Positions 45,035 to 57,538 are shown, numbered from the stretch's first letter. The stretch: DNA of 64,000 bases from Bradyrhizobiaceae bacterium Ga0074131 (GCA_001464035.1 LNEC01000006.1:124001-188000); one strand, 5' to 3'. The notes: generated from the sequence alone by a model not told the origin. Made by a program: numbers and translations.

Positions 45035-46300
45035 TCACCCGAAGCGATGGTCATATCGTGTCATGGCGAGTTCAGCCGTATCGATTTCGGGTTTTCGGCC
45101 CGACAGCAGATCCGCCAGCACGCGCCCGGAGCCGCACGCCATAGTCCAGCCCAGCGTGCCGTGACCTGTATTGAGATGCAGGTTGGCGTAACGCGTGGCA
45201 CCGATCACCGGCGGACCGTCCGGCGTCATCGGCCGCAGCCCGCTCCAGAATGTGGCTTCGGCCGGATTGCCGCCGCGCGGGAACAGGTCGGTCAGCGAAT
45301 GGTCGAGCGTCGCGCGTCGCGCCGGATGCAGCGTCTCGGAATAGCCTGACACTTCGGCGGTGCCGCCGACGCGGATGCGATCGCCGAGCCGCGTGATCGC
45401 CACCTTGTAGCTTTCATCCATCACGGTCGACACCGGCGCCGCATCGGGATCGGCAATCGGCACCGTGATCGAATAACCCTTGACCGGATAGACCGGGATC
45501 GCAATGCCGAGCGGCCCGAGCAGCCGCGGCGACCAGCTGCCAAGCGCCACCACATAGGCATCGGCCCGCAACACGCCCGCGCTGGTTGCGACGCCGGTGA
45601 TTCCGGAGGCATCCGCTGTCAACCGTTCGATCGTCGTCCCAAGGCGGAACTGGACGCCGAGCTTTTCCGCATGAGCGGCGAGTGCCCTGGTGAACATATG
45701 GCAGTCGCCGGTCTCATCCTGGGGCAGCCGCAACCCGCCGGCGATTTTTTGCTTCACCGCCGCCAGCGCCGGTTCCGCGCCGGCGCAGCCGTCGCGATCG
45801 AGCAACTCGTACGGCACGCCATATTGCTTCAGCACGGCGATATCGTCGGCCGAGCCATCGAGCTGGGCCTGGGTGCGGAACAGCTGAAGCGTGCCCTGGC
45901 TGCGTTCGTCATACGCGATCGCGATCTCCGCGCGCAGCGCCCGCAGGCAGTCGCGGCTATATTCGGCGAGCGGGATCATGCGGCTCTTGTTGATCGCATA
46001 CCGCGCCGAGGTGCAGTTGCGCAGCAGCTTGACGAGCCACACCCACATCGCCGGATCGAGTCTCGGCCGTATCACCAGCGGACCATGCTTCATCAGCAGC
46101 CACTTGATCGCCTTGACCGGCACGCCGGGACCGGCCCACGGCGAGGCGTAGCCGGGAGACACCTCGCCGGCGTTGGCAAAGCTGGTTTCGAGCCCGGGCT
46201 CCGGCTGGCGGTCGACCACAGTGACCTCGTGCCCGGCGCCGGCGAGATAGTAGGCAGTGGTCACGCCAATGACGCCACCGCCGAGAACCAGCACCTTCAC
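45035..46300 (-). CDS. dadA: D-amino acid dehydrogenase
   Basis: A 421-aa FAD enzyme that oxidises D-amino acids to 2-oxoacids and passes electrons to the membrane chain. [20 protein letters not shown] is the FAD-binding start, [20 protein letters not shown] the DadA signature, [20 protein letters not shown] and [20 protein letters not shown] the later flavin contacts. GTG 46300 is the start. It sits in a region with an aminotransferase and a peptide transporter that could feed it. Confidence 0.93.
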   Translation of the reverse strand: MKVLVLGGGVIGVTTAYYLAGAGHEVTVVDRQPEPGLETSFANAGEVSPGYASPWAGPGVPVKAIKWLLMKHGPLVIRPRLDPAMWVWLVKLLRNCTSARYAINKSRMIPLAEYSRDCLRALRAEIAIAYDERSQGTLQLFRTQAQLDGSADDIAVLKQYGVPYELLDRDGCAGAEPALAAVKQKIAGGLRLPQDETGDCHMFTRALAAHAEKLGVQFRLGTTIERLTADASGITGVATSAGVLRADAYVVALGSWSPRLLGPLGIAIPVYPVKGYSITVPIADPDAAPVSTVMDESYKVAITRLGDRIRVGGTAEVSGYSETLHPARRATLDHSLTDLFPRGGNPAEATFWSGLRPMTPDGPPVIGATRYANLHLNTGHGTLGWTMACGSGRVLADLLSGRKPEIDTAELAMTRYDHRFG

Positions 46301-46374
46301 GATCGTCTATGCTCCCGTTGCGGCCGCCGCCCATCGTCACCAAGATATCCGCAACGCACAAGCTCAGGCAAACT

Positions 46375-47703
46375 TCAGGCCGCCCGCTTCAACGCGTCGC
46401 CGAGGATAGCCACAATGTCGTCGATGTGGCTGCGCTCGACGATCAGCGGCGGCGACAGCGCGAGGGCGTCGCCGGAGTTGCGAAGCACGAGGCCGCGGTT
46501 GAAGCAGTCGACCATGACATCGTAGCCGCGGGCTCCGATGGCATCCGGCCGCGACGACAGCTCGACAGCCGCGACCAGGCCGATGGCGCGGATGTCGATC
46601 ACGTTGGGCAGGCCGCGCAGCGAATGCATGGCGTCCTGCCAGTAGTCGGTGAGCGCGGCGCCGCGCGTGAGCAGCCCCTCTTTCTGGTAAATCTCCAGCG
46701 TCGCGATGCCGGCCGCGCAGGCCACCGGGTGCGCGGAGTAGGTATAGCCGTGGAAAAGCTCGATCTGGCCGGCCGGGCCGGTCATCAGCGCATCGTGGAC
46801 CTTGCGGCTCGCAAACACCGCGCCCAGCGGAATCGTGCCGTTGGTGATGCCCTTGGCGGAGGTGATGAGATCGGGCGTGACGCCGAAATAGTGGGTGGCA
46901 AATGGCGTGCCAAGGCGGCCGAATCCGGTGATCACCTCATCGAAGATCAGGAGAATGCCGTGCTTGTCGCACAGCGCACGCAGGCGCTGGAGATAACCCT
47001 GCGGCGGAACCAGCACGCCGGTCGAGCCCGCGACCGGCTCGATGATGACGGCGGCGATGGTTTCCGCGCCGTGCAGCGCGACCAGGCGCTCGACGTCGTC
47101 GGCGAGTTCCGCGCCATGCGCAGGCTGGCCTCTCGAGAATGCGTTGCGGACGAGATCATGGGTATGGCTGATATGATCGACGCCCGGAAGGTGAGCTGCG
47201 AACGCCCTGCGGTTGTTGACCATGCCGCCGACCGACATACCGCCGAAACCGACGCCATGGTAACCGCGCTCGCGGCCGATCAGGCGGGTGCGCGTCGGCT
47301 GGCCGGCGGCGCGATGATAGGCCAGCGCGATCTTGAGCGCGGTGTCGACCGACTCCGAACCGGAATTGGTGAAGAAGACGCGGTCAAGTCCGGCGGGCGC
47401 GATCGCCGCCAGCTTCTCGGCGAAATCGAAGGCGATCGGATGGCCGATCTGAAATGACGGCGCATAGTCCAGCGTCATCAACTGCCGGGAAACCGCGTCC
47501 GCGATCTCGCGCCGGCCGTGGCCTGCGTTGACGCACCACAATCCCGCGGAGCCGTCGATCAGCTTGCGGCCATCGACCGACGTGTAATGCATGCCTTCGG
47601 CGGAGGCGATCAGTCGAGGCTCGGCCTTGAACTGCCGGTTCGCCGTGAACGGCATCCAGAATGCGTCAAGGCTCAGCGTGTTGGGTATCTGATGAATGGT
47701 CAT
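46375..47703 (-). CDS. Omega-amino acid (beta-alanine):pyruvate aminotransferase
   Basis: A 442-aa class III PLP enzyme. FFTNSGSESVDTALKIALAY holds the phosphate-binding loop, RERGYHGVGFGGMSVGGM the aromatic that stacks on PLP, EPVAGSTGVLVPPQGYL and LLIFDEVITGFGRLG the Asp, and ITSAKGITNGTIPLGAV the Schiff-base Lys. It resembles the beta-alanine:pyruvate branch (AptA-like). I start at ATG 47703 (MTIHQIPN), not the upstream in-frame ATG. Divergent from the regulator at 47865. Confidence 0.9.
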   Translation of the reverse strand: MTIHQIPNTLSLDAFWMPFTANRQFKAEPRLIASAEGMHYTSVDGRKLIDGSAGLWCVNAGHGRREIADAVSRQLMTLDYAPSFQIGHPIAFDFAEKLAAIAPAGLDRVFFTNSGSESVDTALKIALAYHRAAGQPTRTRLIGRERGYHGVGFGGMSVGGMVNNRRAFAAHLPGVDHISHTHDLVRNAFSRGQPAHGAELADDVERLVALHGAETIAAVIIEPVAGSTGVLVPPQGYLQRLRALCDKHGILLIFDEVITGFGRLGTPFATHYFGVTPDLITSAKGITNGTIPLGAVFASRKVHDALMTGPAGQIELFHGYTYSAHPVACAAGIATLEIYQKEGLLTRGAALTDYWQDAMHSLRGLPNVIDIRAIGLVAAVELSSRPDAIGARGYDVMVDCFNRGLVLRNSGDALALSPPLIVERSHIDDIVAILGDALKRAA

Positions 47704-47864
47704 GGGCGGACTCCCTCTGCGGCCGCGATCGACATCATGTTCATGAAACTGCAGCAAGGCCTTTTCTTCTATCACTCAAACCATTGATTTTACTCGGCTC
47801 GCTGGATAGTATTCACTCGATCCGCAACACCCTAAACAGCTGGACCTCACACCCCGGGGCGACG

Positions 47865-48413
47865 ATGAGCATCGATGTCGGCGAACGGCTGCGTTTCGTC
47901 CGCAGCCGCAGCAAGCTATCGCAGCGCGAATTGGCGAAGCGTTCAGGCGTGACCAACTCGACGATCTCGCTGATCGAATCCAACCAGATGAATCCCTCGG
48001 TCGGCGCGCTCAAGCGCATTCTCGATGGCATCCCGATGGGACTGGCGGAATTCTTCGCGCTCGAACCCGACCGGCCACGCAAGGCGTTCTATCGGTCCGA
48101 CGAGTTGAGCGAGATCGGCAAGGGAGCGATCTCCTTTCTCCAGGTGGGCGATAATCTGTTCGGCCGCACGCTGCAGATCCTGAAGGAGCGGTACGAACCG
48201 GGCGGCGACACCGGGCGTATCCCGCTGGTTCACGACGGCGAGGAAGGCGGCATCGTTCTCAGCGGCCGGCTCGAGGTGACCGTGGACAGCGAACGCCGCA
48301 TCCTCGGGCCCGGCGACGCCTATTATTTCGAGAGCCGCCGGCCGCATCGTTTCCGATGCGTCGGCGCCCAGCCGTGCGAACTGATCAGCGCCTGCACCCC
48401 GCCGACGTTCTGA
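47865..48413 (+). CDS. XRE-cupin transcriptional regulator
   Basis: A 182-aa protein with an N-terminal HTH (LRFVRSRSKLSQRELAKRSG, VTNSTISLIESNQMNPSVGA) and a C-terminal cupin (about 110-180: GGIVLSGRLEVTVDSERRIL). The PuuR-like layout is typical of regulators of polyamine and amine use. It is divergent from the aminotransferase, 161 bp apart, and likely controls it. ATG 47865 is chosen because the earlier in-frame ATG lies inside the other gene's upstream part. Confidence 0.88.
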   Translation: MSIDVGERLRFVRSRSKLSQRELAKRSGVTNSTISLIESNQMNPSVGALKRILDGIPMGLAEFFALEPDRPRKAFYRSDELSEIGKGAISFLQVGDNLFGRTLQILKERYEPGGDTGRIPLVHDGEEGGIVLSGRLEVTVDSERRILGPGDAYYFESRRPHRFRCVGAQPCELISACTPPTF

Positions 48414-48450
48414 CGCACCGCTCACGGCGGCGCTGCGATCGATTTTCGGG

Positions 48451-48480
48451 TCGCGCGTCAAACAAGCGCGTGACGCGCGA
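48451..48480. terminator. Inverted repeat between convergent genes
   Basis: TCGCGCGTCA (48451-48460) and TGACGCGCGA (48471-48480) are perfectly complementary with a 10-nt loop. It lies between the stops of the XRE-cupin gene and the permease gene at 48491. A two-way terminator is likely, though no U-run follows. Confidence 0.6.
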
Positions 48481-48490
48481 TCGAATGCCG

Positions 48491-49384
48491 TTAAACTTTG
48501 AAGCGCGGATCGAGGAAGTCTCGCAGGCTGTCGCCGAACAGGTTGAAGGCGAACACCGCCAGGCTGATCGCGATGCCCGGGAACAGGATCATCCAGGGCG
48601 CCTGCCGGTAGAAATCGGCGGCGTTGCCCGAGAGCATCAACCCCCAGGCCGCGGTCGGCTCGGTCACGCCGAGGCCGAGGAAGGACAGCGAGGCTTCCGC
48701 CAGGATCGCCTGGGCGATGAAGGCGGTCAGCATGATGAGGTAAGGCGCCACCACGTTCGGCGCCATGTGCCGGAAGATGATGCGGGTGTGCGAATAGCCG
48801 ACGGCGCGCGCGGCATCGACATAGGGCATCACGCGCACTGACAGCGCGGCCGAGCGCACCACGCGGGCGACGCGCGGCAGGATCGGGATGGCGATGGCGA
48901 CAATGAGGTTGACGTCGACGCCGCCGACCGTGAACTTGCGGAACGCGGCCACCACCACCAGCGCGAGCACGATCAGCGGAAAGGCCAGCAGGATGTCGAC
49001 GAAGCGCTGAATCCAGTCGTCGATCCTCCCGCCGAAATAGGCCGAGGCGATACCGAGAATGGCGCCGAGCGTCGAGCCGACGAAGGAAGAGGTGAAGCCG
49101 ATCACCAGCGCCGTGCGCGAGCCGTAGATGAGGCGCGAGCAGATGTCGCGGCCGTAGGCGTCGGTACCGCACCAATGATCGGCGGACGGCGCCGCCAGCA
49201 GCGAAGCGAAATCGATCTCCAGCGGATCGTAAGGCGCCACCAGCGGCGAGAAGATTCCCGCAAACATCATCAGGACGATGATGACGAAGCTCACGGCGCC
49301 GAGCGGCTGCTGGCGGCAGAAGTCGACATACACGTTCGGCTGGCGCGGCTTCGCGGCGGGAAGGCTCGGGGAGACGAACGTCAT
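48491..49384 (-). CDS. Peptide ABC transporter permease (DppC/OppC type)
   Basis: A 297-aa protein with about six spans. It has the OppC N-terminal segment (QQPLGAVSFVIIVLMMFAGI) and the coupling motif in GYSHTRIIFRHMAPNVVAPY (E-A-A/x-x-G-x-x-x-x-x-I-x-x-x-H-x-x-P). The AFIAQAILAEASLSFLGLG block is usual for DppC. It overlaps the DppB gene by 4 bp (ATGA). Confidence 0.92.
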   Translation of the reverse strand: MTFVSPSLPAAKPRQPNVYVDFCRQQPLGAVSFVIIVLMMFAGIFSPLVAPYDPLEIDFASLLAAPSADHWCGTDAYGRDICSRLIYGSRTALVIGFTSSFVGSTLGAILGIASAYFGGRIDDWIQRFVDILLAFPLIVLALVVVAAFRKFTVGGVDVNLIVAIAIPILPRVARVVRSAALSVRVMPYVDAARAVGYSHTRIIFRHMAPNVVAPYLIMLTAFIAQAILAEASLSFLGLGVTEPTAAWGLMLSGNAADFYRQAPWMILFPGIAISLAVFAFNLFGDSLRDFLDPRFKV

Positions 49385-50337
49385 GCGTTGTACCGGATGC
49401 GCGGGTCGAACACGGCGTAAAGCAGGTCGATCGCGAGATTGACGAAGACGTAGAAGGCGGCAATCAGCATCACCATGCCCTGGATCAGTGTGAAGTCGTT
49501 ACGCGACACGCTCTGGACGAACAGCTGGCCGATGCCGTTGAGATTGAACACCTGCTCGGTGACGACCAGGCCGCCGATCAGGAAGGTGAATTCCAGGCCG
49601 ATGACGGTGATCGCCGGCAGCAGCGCGTTGCGCAGCGCATGGCGCGCGATCACGAGCCGCTCATAGACACCTTTGGCACGCGCGGTGCGGATGTAGTCCT
49701 CGTTCATCACTTCGAGCAGCGACGACCGGATCATGCGGGCGACCACGGCGCAGTAGCGGTAGCCGACGGCCAAAGCCGGCCAGATCAATTGTGTGAGGTT
49801 GGCGATCGGATCGACATAGATCGGCGTGAAGGTGATCGGTGGCAGCCAGTTGAACAAAGCCAGCAAGGTCAACATGATCAACATGCCGAACCAGAATGAC
49901 GGAATCGACAGGCCGCCGATGGTCAGGATCCGCACCGTGTAATCGATCCAGCTGTCGCGGAACAGCGCCGCCATGGTCCCCATGGGGATCGCGAGCAGGA
50001 CCGCGACCACCGTCGCCATGATGGCGACCTGCAACGACAATTCGAGGCGGCCCGCGATCTCGGTGACCACCGGCCGCTCGGTCCACATCGAGTTGCCGAA
50101 GTCGAGCGTGGCCATGCCGACCATCCAGCCGCCGAACTGGGTCAGCAGGGGCCGGTCCAGGCCGAGCCGCTTGCGCTCCATGTCGATCGTCTCCTGCGTG
50201 ACGCTGCCGCCGTCGCCACGCAGCTTGATCTCGACGATATCGCCCGGCACGACGCGCAGCAGGAAGAACACGAGCACCGCCACACCGAGTAAGGTCGGGA
50301 TCATCAGCAGGACACGATTGACGGTGTAGCGAAGCAT
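49381..50337 (-). CDS. Peptide ABC transporter permease (DppB/OppB type)
   Basis: A 318-aa permease with six spans. MLRYTVNRVLLMIPTLLGVA is the OppB start; the VIARHALRNALLPAITVIGL segment is the coupling helix (A-R/x-G-x...-H-A-L-x-N-A). The gene is third of four, after the binding protein. The ATG at 50337 is preferred to an in-frame ATG 45 bp earlier for its match to the family. Confidence 0.92.
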   Translation of the reverse strand: MLRYTVNRVLLMIPTLLGVAVLVFFLLRVVPGDIVEIKLRGDGGSVTQETIDMERKRLGLDRPLLTQFGGWMVGMATLDFGNSMWTERPVVTEIAGRLELSLQVAIMATVVAVLLAIPMGTMAALFRDSWIDYTVRILTIGGLSIPSFWFGMLIMLTLLALFNWLPPITFTPIYVDPIANLTQLIWPALAVGYRYCAVVARMIRSSLLEVMNEDYIRTARAKGVYERLVIARHALRNALLPAITVIGLEFTFLIGGLVVTEQVFNLNGIGQLFVQSVSRNDFTLIQGMVMLIAAFYVFVNLAIDLLYAVFDPRIRYNA

Positions 50338-50395
50338 GGAATCTCCCTGCGGCCTCTCCCCGCCGGAAGCAGGGAGAGGCAAGTGAGGCTAGTGT

Positions 50396-52009
50396 CTAAG
50401 CATTGATCCAGACATCCTCGAGTTGCTGGCCGAGGTTGTGGCTTGGCGACATCTTCCATCCCATCAGCGTCTTGTGGGTCGGCACGATGCGGTGCCACCA
50501 CAGCAGTGGCTGCTGATAGGCCTGTTCGAACAGGCGCTTCTCGAATGTCCGGATGATCGCCTTGCGCTTCTCCGGATCACGCTCGCGCATGTGATCGTCA
50601 TAGAGCTTGTCGAGCGCCTCGTCCTTCGAGCGCGAGCGGTTTTCCGGCGAACGCGTCACCGAGAGGTACTTGGCGAGGCCGAGGCTGGTGTCATCCATGA
50701 AAAGGTTGGAGAAGTCGATCGCCACATCGTGGTTGCCCGCATTCATCGTCGCCAGATACGGACCGGTATCCGATTGCTTGTGCTCGACCGTCACGCCGAT
50801 CTGCCGCCACTGGTCGACCAGGAAGATACCGGCCGGCGTGTAGGGCATGGCAAGATTGCGATTCCAGAGCACGAACGACAGGTTTTCCTGGCCCGCTTCC
50901 TTCAACAGCTTTCTGGCTTCCTCGCGTGATTTCTTGATGTCCTTCGAGAACCCCGGCAGTTTCACCAGTTCGGCTTCCGGCGTCGCATAGGGCGAGCCGG
51001 GACGGACGACGCCGCCGACCGAACGCAGCGTGGAGATCTTCGCCAGGCCCTGGCTGCCGCCCCAGCGGTCGATCGCCATCAGCAGCGCCTTGCGCACGCG
51101 CACGTCGTCGAACGGCTTCTTGTCGACGTTGAAGCACACCAGAAGGTTGAGCGTCCAGCTCGATTCCTCGATCCGGATCTTGTCGCCCATGGTCTGAACC
51201 AAGCGGTCGCGCTCCGCCGGCGAGACGCCGCGGAATTCGCCCAGCACCTGACCGCCCTGGACCGCGTTGAGCATGGCGGCGGCCTGGAGGGTGAAGATGC
51301 CCTTGAAGCCGTCGAGATAGGGGAAACCCTTCTTGAAGTAGTTGTCATTCTTCTTGCCGGCGACGTGGCTGCCCTTGACGTGCTCGACGAAGACGAACGG
51401 CCCGGTGCCGTTGATCTTGGTGCGCGGGAGGGCCGGATTCTCGGCCAGGTCCTTGGCGGTGTAGATCACGTTCCACGGCGAGGCGAAGTGCTCGAGCATC
51501 GCCGCGTTAACCGCCTTCATCTTGAAGACGACGGTGAGCGGATCGGGGGTCTCGATCGAGCCGATATCGGCGAAGGTCGCCTTGCGCGTCGACACTACGC
51601 CTTGCGGCGGGTTGCCCAGGCGATCGTAGGTCGCTTTGACGTCCGCGGATGTGAGCGTCGAGCCGTCGGCGAATTTGACGTTCGGATGGAGCTTGAAGGT
51701 ATAGCTCATGAGGTCGGGCGCCACCGTCCAGGACTGCGCCAGATCGCCTTCGAGCGCCGGGAACTTGGACAGGTTGAAGCGCAGCAGCGTCGAATAGAAC
51801 GGCGCCGCGAAGTGCAGCGTCGCGTAGGTGTCGCTGGCGTGCGGATCGTAGTGCGGCGCTTCCGCGCTGATGGCGAAATTCAGATTGCCGCCGCGCTTGA
51901 CCGCAGGCGCCTGAGCAGCGGCCCTGGTGAAGTCGAAATTGAACCCGCCCAAGCCGAGGGCAAGTGCTCCGGCCGTTCCCTGCAAGGCCGTCCTTCTCGT
52001 TATCTTCAT
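50396..52009 (-). CDS. Peptide ABC substrate-binding protein (family 5)
   Basis: A 537-aa periplasmic protein with a Tat-like leader (MKITRRTALQGTAGALALGL). Solute-binding family 5 motifs include LAQSWTVAPDLMSYTFKLHP, VKFADGSTLTSADVKATYDR and VRKALLMAIDRW. Peptides, amines or nickel are possible cargos; the family does not decide. AGGAGG lies 5 nt before ATG 52009 (52015-52020), an almost ideal ribosome site, so it should be made in excess. Confidence 0.92.
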   Translation of the reverse strand: MKITRRTALQGTAGALALGLGGFNFDFTRAAAQAPAVKRGGNLNFAISAEAPHYDPHASDTYATLHFAAPFYSTLLRFNLSKFPALEGDLAQSWTVAPDLMSYTFKLHPNVKFADGSTLTSADVKATYDRLGNPPQGVVSTRKATFADIGSIETPDPLTVVFKMKAVNAAMLEHFASPWNVIYTAKDLAENPALPRTKINGTGPFVFVEHVKGSHVAGKKNDNYFKKGFPYLDGFKGIFTLQAAAMLNAVQGGQVLGEFRGVSPAERDRLVQTMGDKIRIEESSWTLNLLVCFNVDKKPFDDVRVRKALLMAIDRWGGSQGLAKISTLRSVGGVVRPGSPYATPEAELVKLPGFSKDIKKSREEARKLLKEAGQENLSFVLWNRNLAMPYTPAGIFLVDQWRQIGVTVEHKQSDTGPYLATMNAGNHDVAIDFSNLFMDDTSLGLAKYLSVTRSPENRSRSKDEALDKLYDDHMRERDPEKRKAIIRTFEKRLFEQAYQQPLLWWHRIVPTHKTLMGWKMSPSHNLGQQLEDVWINA

Positions 52010-52055
52010 TGTATCCTCCTTGATGATCGTTTTTCTGGTTTGGCGGCGCGGGCCG

Positions 52056-54116
<2,061 letters not shown>

Positions 54117-54465
54117 CCTTGGTCCCCCCTCGAAAAGCTCGCCGTCAGCGCCATATTCGACACCCGCGCCCCCTCGCCCGCACAACGCAGGATGGGCGCA
54201 AATCGCCATGTCAATCGCCATGTCGTTTCGTCGCTGCCGTTGCCCAGGAGCCCTCCCGCGCCTGGGGCGCCGACCGTTGTTGTTCTGGATTATGCCGGCC
54301 GAACCAGCATCCTATTGACGACGTTGGGTCAGGGCAAGATTTTTGCAGCCGCGCCGACGGCGGCTCTGTGGCTGCGTGGGGTCAACGCCGTCCGACCGCC
54401 GCAGCAGCGACCTTTGGCAAAAGCCCCTCAAGCACAGCCCTGAATCGGATAGGGCCGGCGACCCA
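54117..54465. other. Intergenic stretch between peptide and MacAB-like operons
   Basis: The 349 bases should carry the promoter of the peptide operon (minus strand). A 12-bp tandem duplication is at 54201-54224. No family-like ORF is seen in either direction; the minus-strand frame upstream of TTG 54116 is poor in usual residues. Confidence 0.45.
54201..54224 (+). repeat. 12-bp perfect tandem duplication
   Basis: AATCGCCATGTC twice in a row at 54201-54212 and 54213-54224. It lies 85-108 bp upstream of the peptide operon start. Confidence 0.75.
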
Positions 54466-55653
54466 TCACGCGTACAATCCGGCAACGATCGGCATTCGCG
54501 CCGCGCGGATGGCCGGAAACAATCCCCCGACCAAACCGACGATCAGGGCCAGCGCGACGCCCTCGGCGATCAGCCATCCCGTGAGCTTGAAGTCGAACAC
54601 CACCTGCGTGAAGTTTCCGCCAAGCGTCGACGCCGTGACTCCATCGAAGATCAGATAGGTCGCCGCGGCGCCGAGCAGCCCACCGGTCGCCGCCAACAAC
54701 AGCGATTCCGCCAGCGTTCCGACAAAGGCAGGAAAGCCGCCAAAACCGATGGCTCGCAGCGTCGCGATTTCCGTCGCGCGGGCTGCCACGGACGAGTACA
54801 TGGTGTTCAGCGCGCCGGCGAGCGCGCCGAGCGCCATCGCGATCGCCAGCGGCCAGCCGAGCTTCTGGATCAGATCGGAGGTCTGCGACGACTGTTCGGC
54901 AAAATAAGCGGCTTCGGATTTGACGTCGAGCTTGAGGCGCGGATCGTTGTCACTGTAGCTCTTGAGCTCGTTCAACGCCGCCGGTCCGGTGAGGCGTGCG
55001 CGTACGGTCTGCACGATGTTATTGCGGTTGAACAGGCTCTGCACCACCGGCAGATCCGCCCATATCTCGGATTCGAACACGCTGCCGCCGGCGTCGAACA
55101 CGCCAACCACGGTCCAGCGTGTCGCACCAAACGAAACCGTACTGCCGAGCTCGAAACCTTCGAATTCCCGCAGCAGCGCCTTGCCGACCACGATCTCGTT
55201 GCTGCCGCGGCCGAACATGCGGCCGGAGGTAACGGCAACGCCCTTGCGCAGTGTCGCCCCCTGCTCACCGATCCCGCGCAGCGGCAGGTTGGCCTTGGTC
55301 TTGGTGGAACGTTTGAGGCCGTCGACCACGAGATACAGCTCGGGCGAGATCAGCGGTTTGCCGTCACTGTCTCGCGCGATCCCGGGCCCCTCTTCCAGCA
55401 GACGGACCTGATCGCGGGTCACCGTGCTGTTGATTTCCGCCTGCGAGCCCGCCCGCAGCACGATGGCGATGTCATCGGCGCTTGCGCCGGCAATCGTGCG
55501 CTGGAACCCGTTGGCCATCGCGAGGAACGCGAGCAGCACGATCACCACAAGGGCGATCGCGATCACCGTCGATAGCGATAACCAGCGTCGCTGCGCGATG
55601 CTCCTGAGATTGATCGAGGTGACCGCCATAACCTGCAGCAAAAGCGAACGCAT
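54466..55653 (-). CDS. MacB-like ABC permease (FtsX fold), 1
   Basis: A 395-aa protein with one N-terminal span (SLSTVIAIALVVIVLLAFLA), a large periplasmic loop and three C-terminal spans (MYSSVAARATEIATLRAIGF with the coupling E-I-x-x-L-R-A-I-G, LLLAATGGLLGAAATYLI, ALALIVGLVGGLFPAIRAAR). The last gene of the operon. Confidence 0.9.
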   Translation of the reverse strand: MRSLLLQVMAVTSINLRSIAQRRWLSLSTVIAIALVVIVLLAFLAMANGFQRTIAGASADDIAIVLRAGSQAEINSTVTRDQVRLLEEGPGIARDSDGKPLISPELYLVVDGLKRSTKTKANLPLRGIGEQGATLRKGVAVTSGRMFGRGSNEIVVGKALLREFEGFELGSTVSFGATRWTVVGVFDAGGSVFESEIWADLPVVQSLFNRNNIVQTVRARLTGPAALNELKSYSDNDPRLKLDVKSEAAYFAEQSSQTSDLIQKLGWPLAIAMALGALAGALNTMYSSVAARATEIATLRAIGFGGFPAFVGTLAESLLLAATGGLLGAAATYLIFDGVTASTLGGNFTQVVFDFKLTGWLIAEGVALALIVGLVGGLFPAIRAARMPIVAGLYA

Positions 55654-55655
55654 GA

Positions 55656-56816
55656 TTATCCCCGTCCGAGCGCCGTTGCGATCTTGAGCCGCATGGCATT
55701 GAGAGCCGGAATGATCCCCGTGATCAGGCCGAGCGCGATCATCAGAGCAATTCCCTGCAGTGCGATAACCGGCGACACGGCGAAGGCCGGCGCGATATTG
55801 GCCAGGCTCTCGCGCAAGGCCAACGTGATCAGCGCGGCGATCGCCAGCCCCGGCAACCCGCCGAGCAGAGCCAGCAGCACCGATTCACCCAGCACCATTC
55901 GCAAAATTCGTCCGCCCGAGAACCCCAGCGTCTTCAGCACGCCGATCTCCCGGGTACGTTCCCGTATCGACAGCGCCATGGTGTTGCCGACGATCATCAG
56001 GATGGTGACGAAGGCAGCGCCGACCACCAGAAACACGATCAGGGCAATATTGCCCAACTGTGCCGCGAACGCCTTTCCGAATGCCTTTTCAGTGTCGGTC
56101 GAGGTTTCCGCCGTGGAATTGACGAACATCGCATCGATGGTCTTTGCTATGCGGTCGTTATTCCCGGGCGAGGTGGTCTGGAGAATGATCCAGCCGATCG
56201 TGTCCTTGCCGAACGAACGGGTCTCATCGAAATAGGCATACTGAAACAGCAGGAAATTGGTGTCGACATGCTCCGCCTTGCCCCTGACGATGCCGGCGAT
56301 GGTGAAGTCCCAGGTATTCCCGCCGCTGCGCTGGCTGAAGATGTTGCTCGCAACCGGCACGCGATCGCCGACCTTCCAGCCCCACTTCCGCGCCAGCGAT
56401 TCACCGACCACCGCGCTGCCACGGTCACGAATAAAGGCCTGAAGCTGTTCGGGCGGGATTTCGAACTCGCTTCGATAAACATCGAAATAGGTTGCCGGCT
56501 CGATGGCCAGTGACATCAGGAAATTCTTCGGATCCTGATAGTATCCACCGAACCAGTTGGCGAAGGTCACCTCCCGCACCCCGTCCAGGGCGCGGACGCG
56601 ATTGAAATAGGCTATCGGCAGCGGCTGGGTGAAGTTGATCTTGTTGACGGTGATGAGCCGATCCGCGGCGGCACGATCCTCGCCCGCCGTGAAGGCGCGG
56701 TAGAATCCGGCGAGCACGCCGAAGATCATGAACGCGATCAGGATCGATACGATCATTAATGTCGCGCGCAGCTTTCTGCGGAACAGGTTCTTCCGCACCA
56801 GGTCGAAGTCGTTCAC
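55656..56816 (-). CDS. MacB-like ABC permease (FtsX fold), 2
   Basis: A 386-aa protein, [20 protein letters not shown] followed by a span, a large periplasmic loop, and a C-terminal four-helix part with TREIGVLKTLGFSGGRILRM as coupling motif. With the other FtsX-like protein it would form a heterodimeric carrier. Its ATG overlaps the ATPase stop by 4 bp. Confidence 0.9.
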   Translation of the reverse strand: MNDFDLVRKNLFRRKLRATLMIVSILIAFMIFGVLAGFYRAFTAGEDRAAADRLITVNKINFTQPLPIAYFNRVRALDGVREVTFANWFGGYYQDPKNFLMSLAIEPATYFDVYRSEFEIPPEQLQAFIRDRGSAVVGESLARKWGWKVGDRVPVASNIFSQRSGGNTWDFTIAGIVRGKAEHVDTNFLLFQYAYFDETRSFGKDTIGWIILQTTSPGNNDRIAKTIDAMFVNSTAETSTDTEKAFGKAFAAQLGNIALIVFLVVGAAFVTILMIVGNTMALSIRERTREIGVLKTLGFSGGRILRMVLGESVLLALLGGLPGLAIAALITLALRESLANIAPAFAVSPVIALQGIALMIALGLITGIIPALNAMRLKIATALGRG

Positions 56817-57511
56817 GCGGCAAGCTCCTGTTCGACAAACTGCCCCTTGTCGAGGTGCAGGGTCCGCTGCGCATAGCGCGCTGCCGCGGGATCGTGCGTA
56901 ACCATCACGATGGTTTTGCCGAGATCCTCGTTGAGCAGTTGCAGGATCGACAGGATTTCGTCGGCAGAGTGTCGGTCAAGGTCGCCGGTCGGCTCGTCGC
57001 ACAGCAACATGCTGGGATCGGACACGATGGCGCGTGCGATGGCGACGCGCTGCTGCTGACCGCCCGACATTTCGCGCGGATGATGCTTGACGCGATCGGC
57101 CAGGCCGACCACCGACAGCGCGGTGTGGACGCGGCTCGCCCGTTCCTTCTTGCGCAAATTCGTCAGCAACAATGGAAGTTCCACATTCTGCGCAGCCGTG
57201 AGCATCGGCATCAGGTTGTAGAACTGGAAAATGAAACCGATATTGGCCGCGCGCCAATTCGCCAGTTGGCCCTCGGACATGGCGTCGATGCGGCTGTCTG
57301 CGATGCGGACCTCGCCTCCATCGGCGCGGTCGATTCCGCCGAGCAGGTTGAGCAAAGTGGTCTTGCCCGAGCCGGATGGCCCCATGATCGCGACGAAGTC
57401 GCCGCGCGGGATGACGAGGTTGAGATGATCGAAGATCGTGATCGTTTCCTTGCCCTTGACGAAGCGCTTGCTTACGCCGGCGAGACCAACCATTGGATTT
57501 TCTGACGCCAC
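56813..57511 (-). CDS. ABC ATPase of the LolD/MacB type
   Basis: A 232-aa protein with [20 protein letters not shown] (Walker A), the [20 protein letters not shown] signature and [20 protein letters not shown] (Walker B). The pattern fits ATPases of the MacAB/LolCDE group that act on envelope substrates. Sits between the adaptor gene and the two permeases. Confidence 0.93.
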   Translation of the reverse strand: MASENPMVGLAGVSKRFVKGKETITIFDHLNLVIPRGDFVAIMGPSGSGKTTLLNLLGGIDRADGGEVRIADSRIDAMSEGQLANWRAANIGFIFQFYNLMPMLTAAQNVELPLLLTNLRKKERASRVHTALSVVGLADRVKHHPREMSGGQQQRVAIARAIVSDPSMLLCDEPTGDLDRHSADEILSILQLLNEDLGKTIVMVTHDPAAARYAQRTLHLDKGQFVEQELAA

Positions 57512-57538
57512 GTGTTTCTCCTTGGAGTCCGGTCGAAT

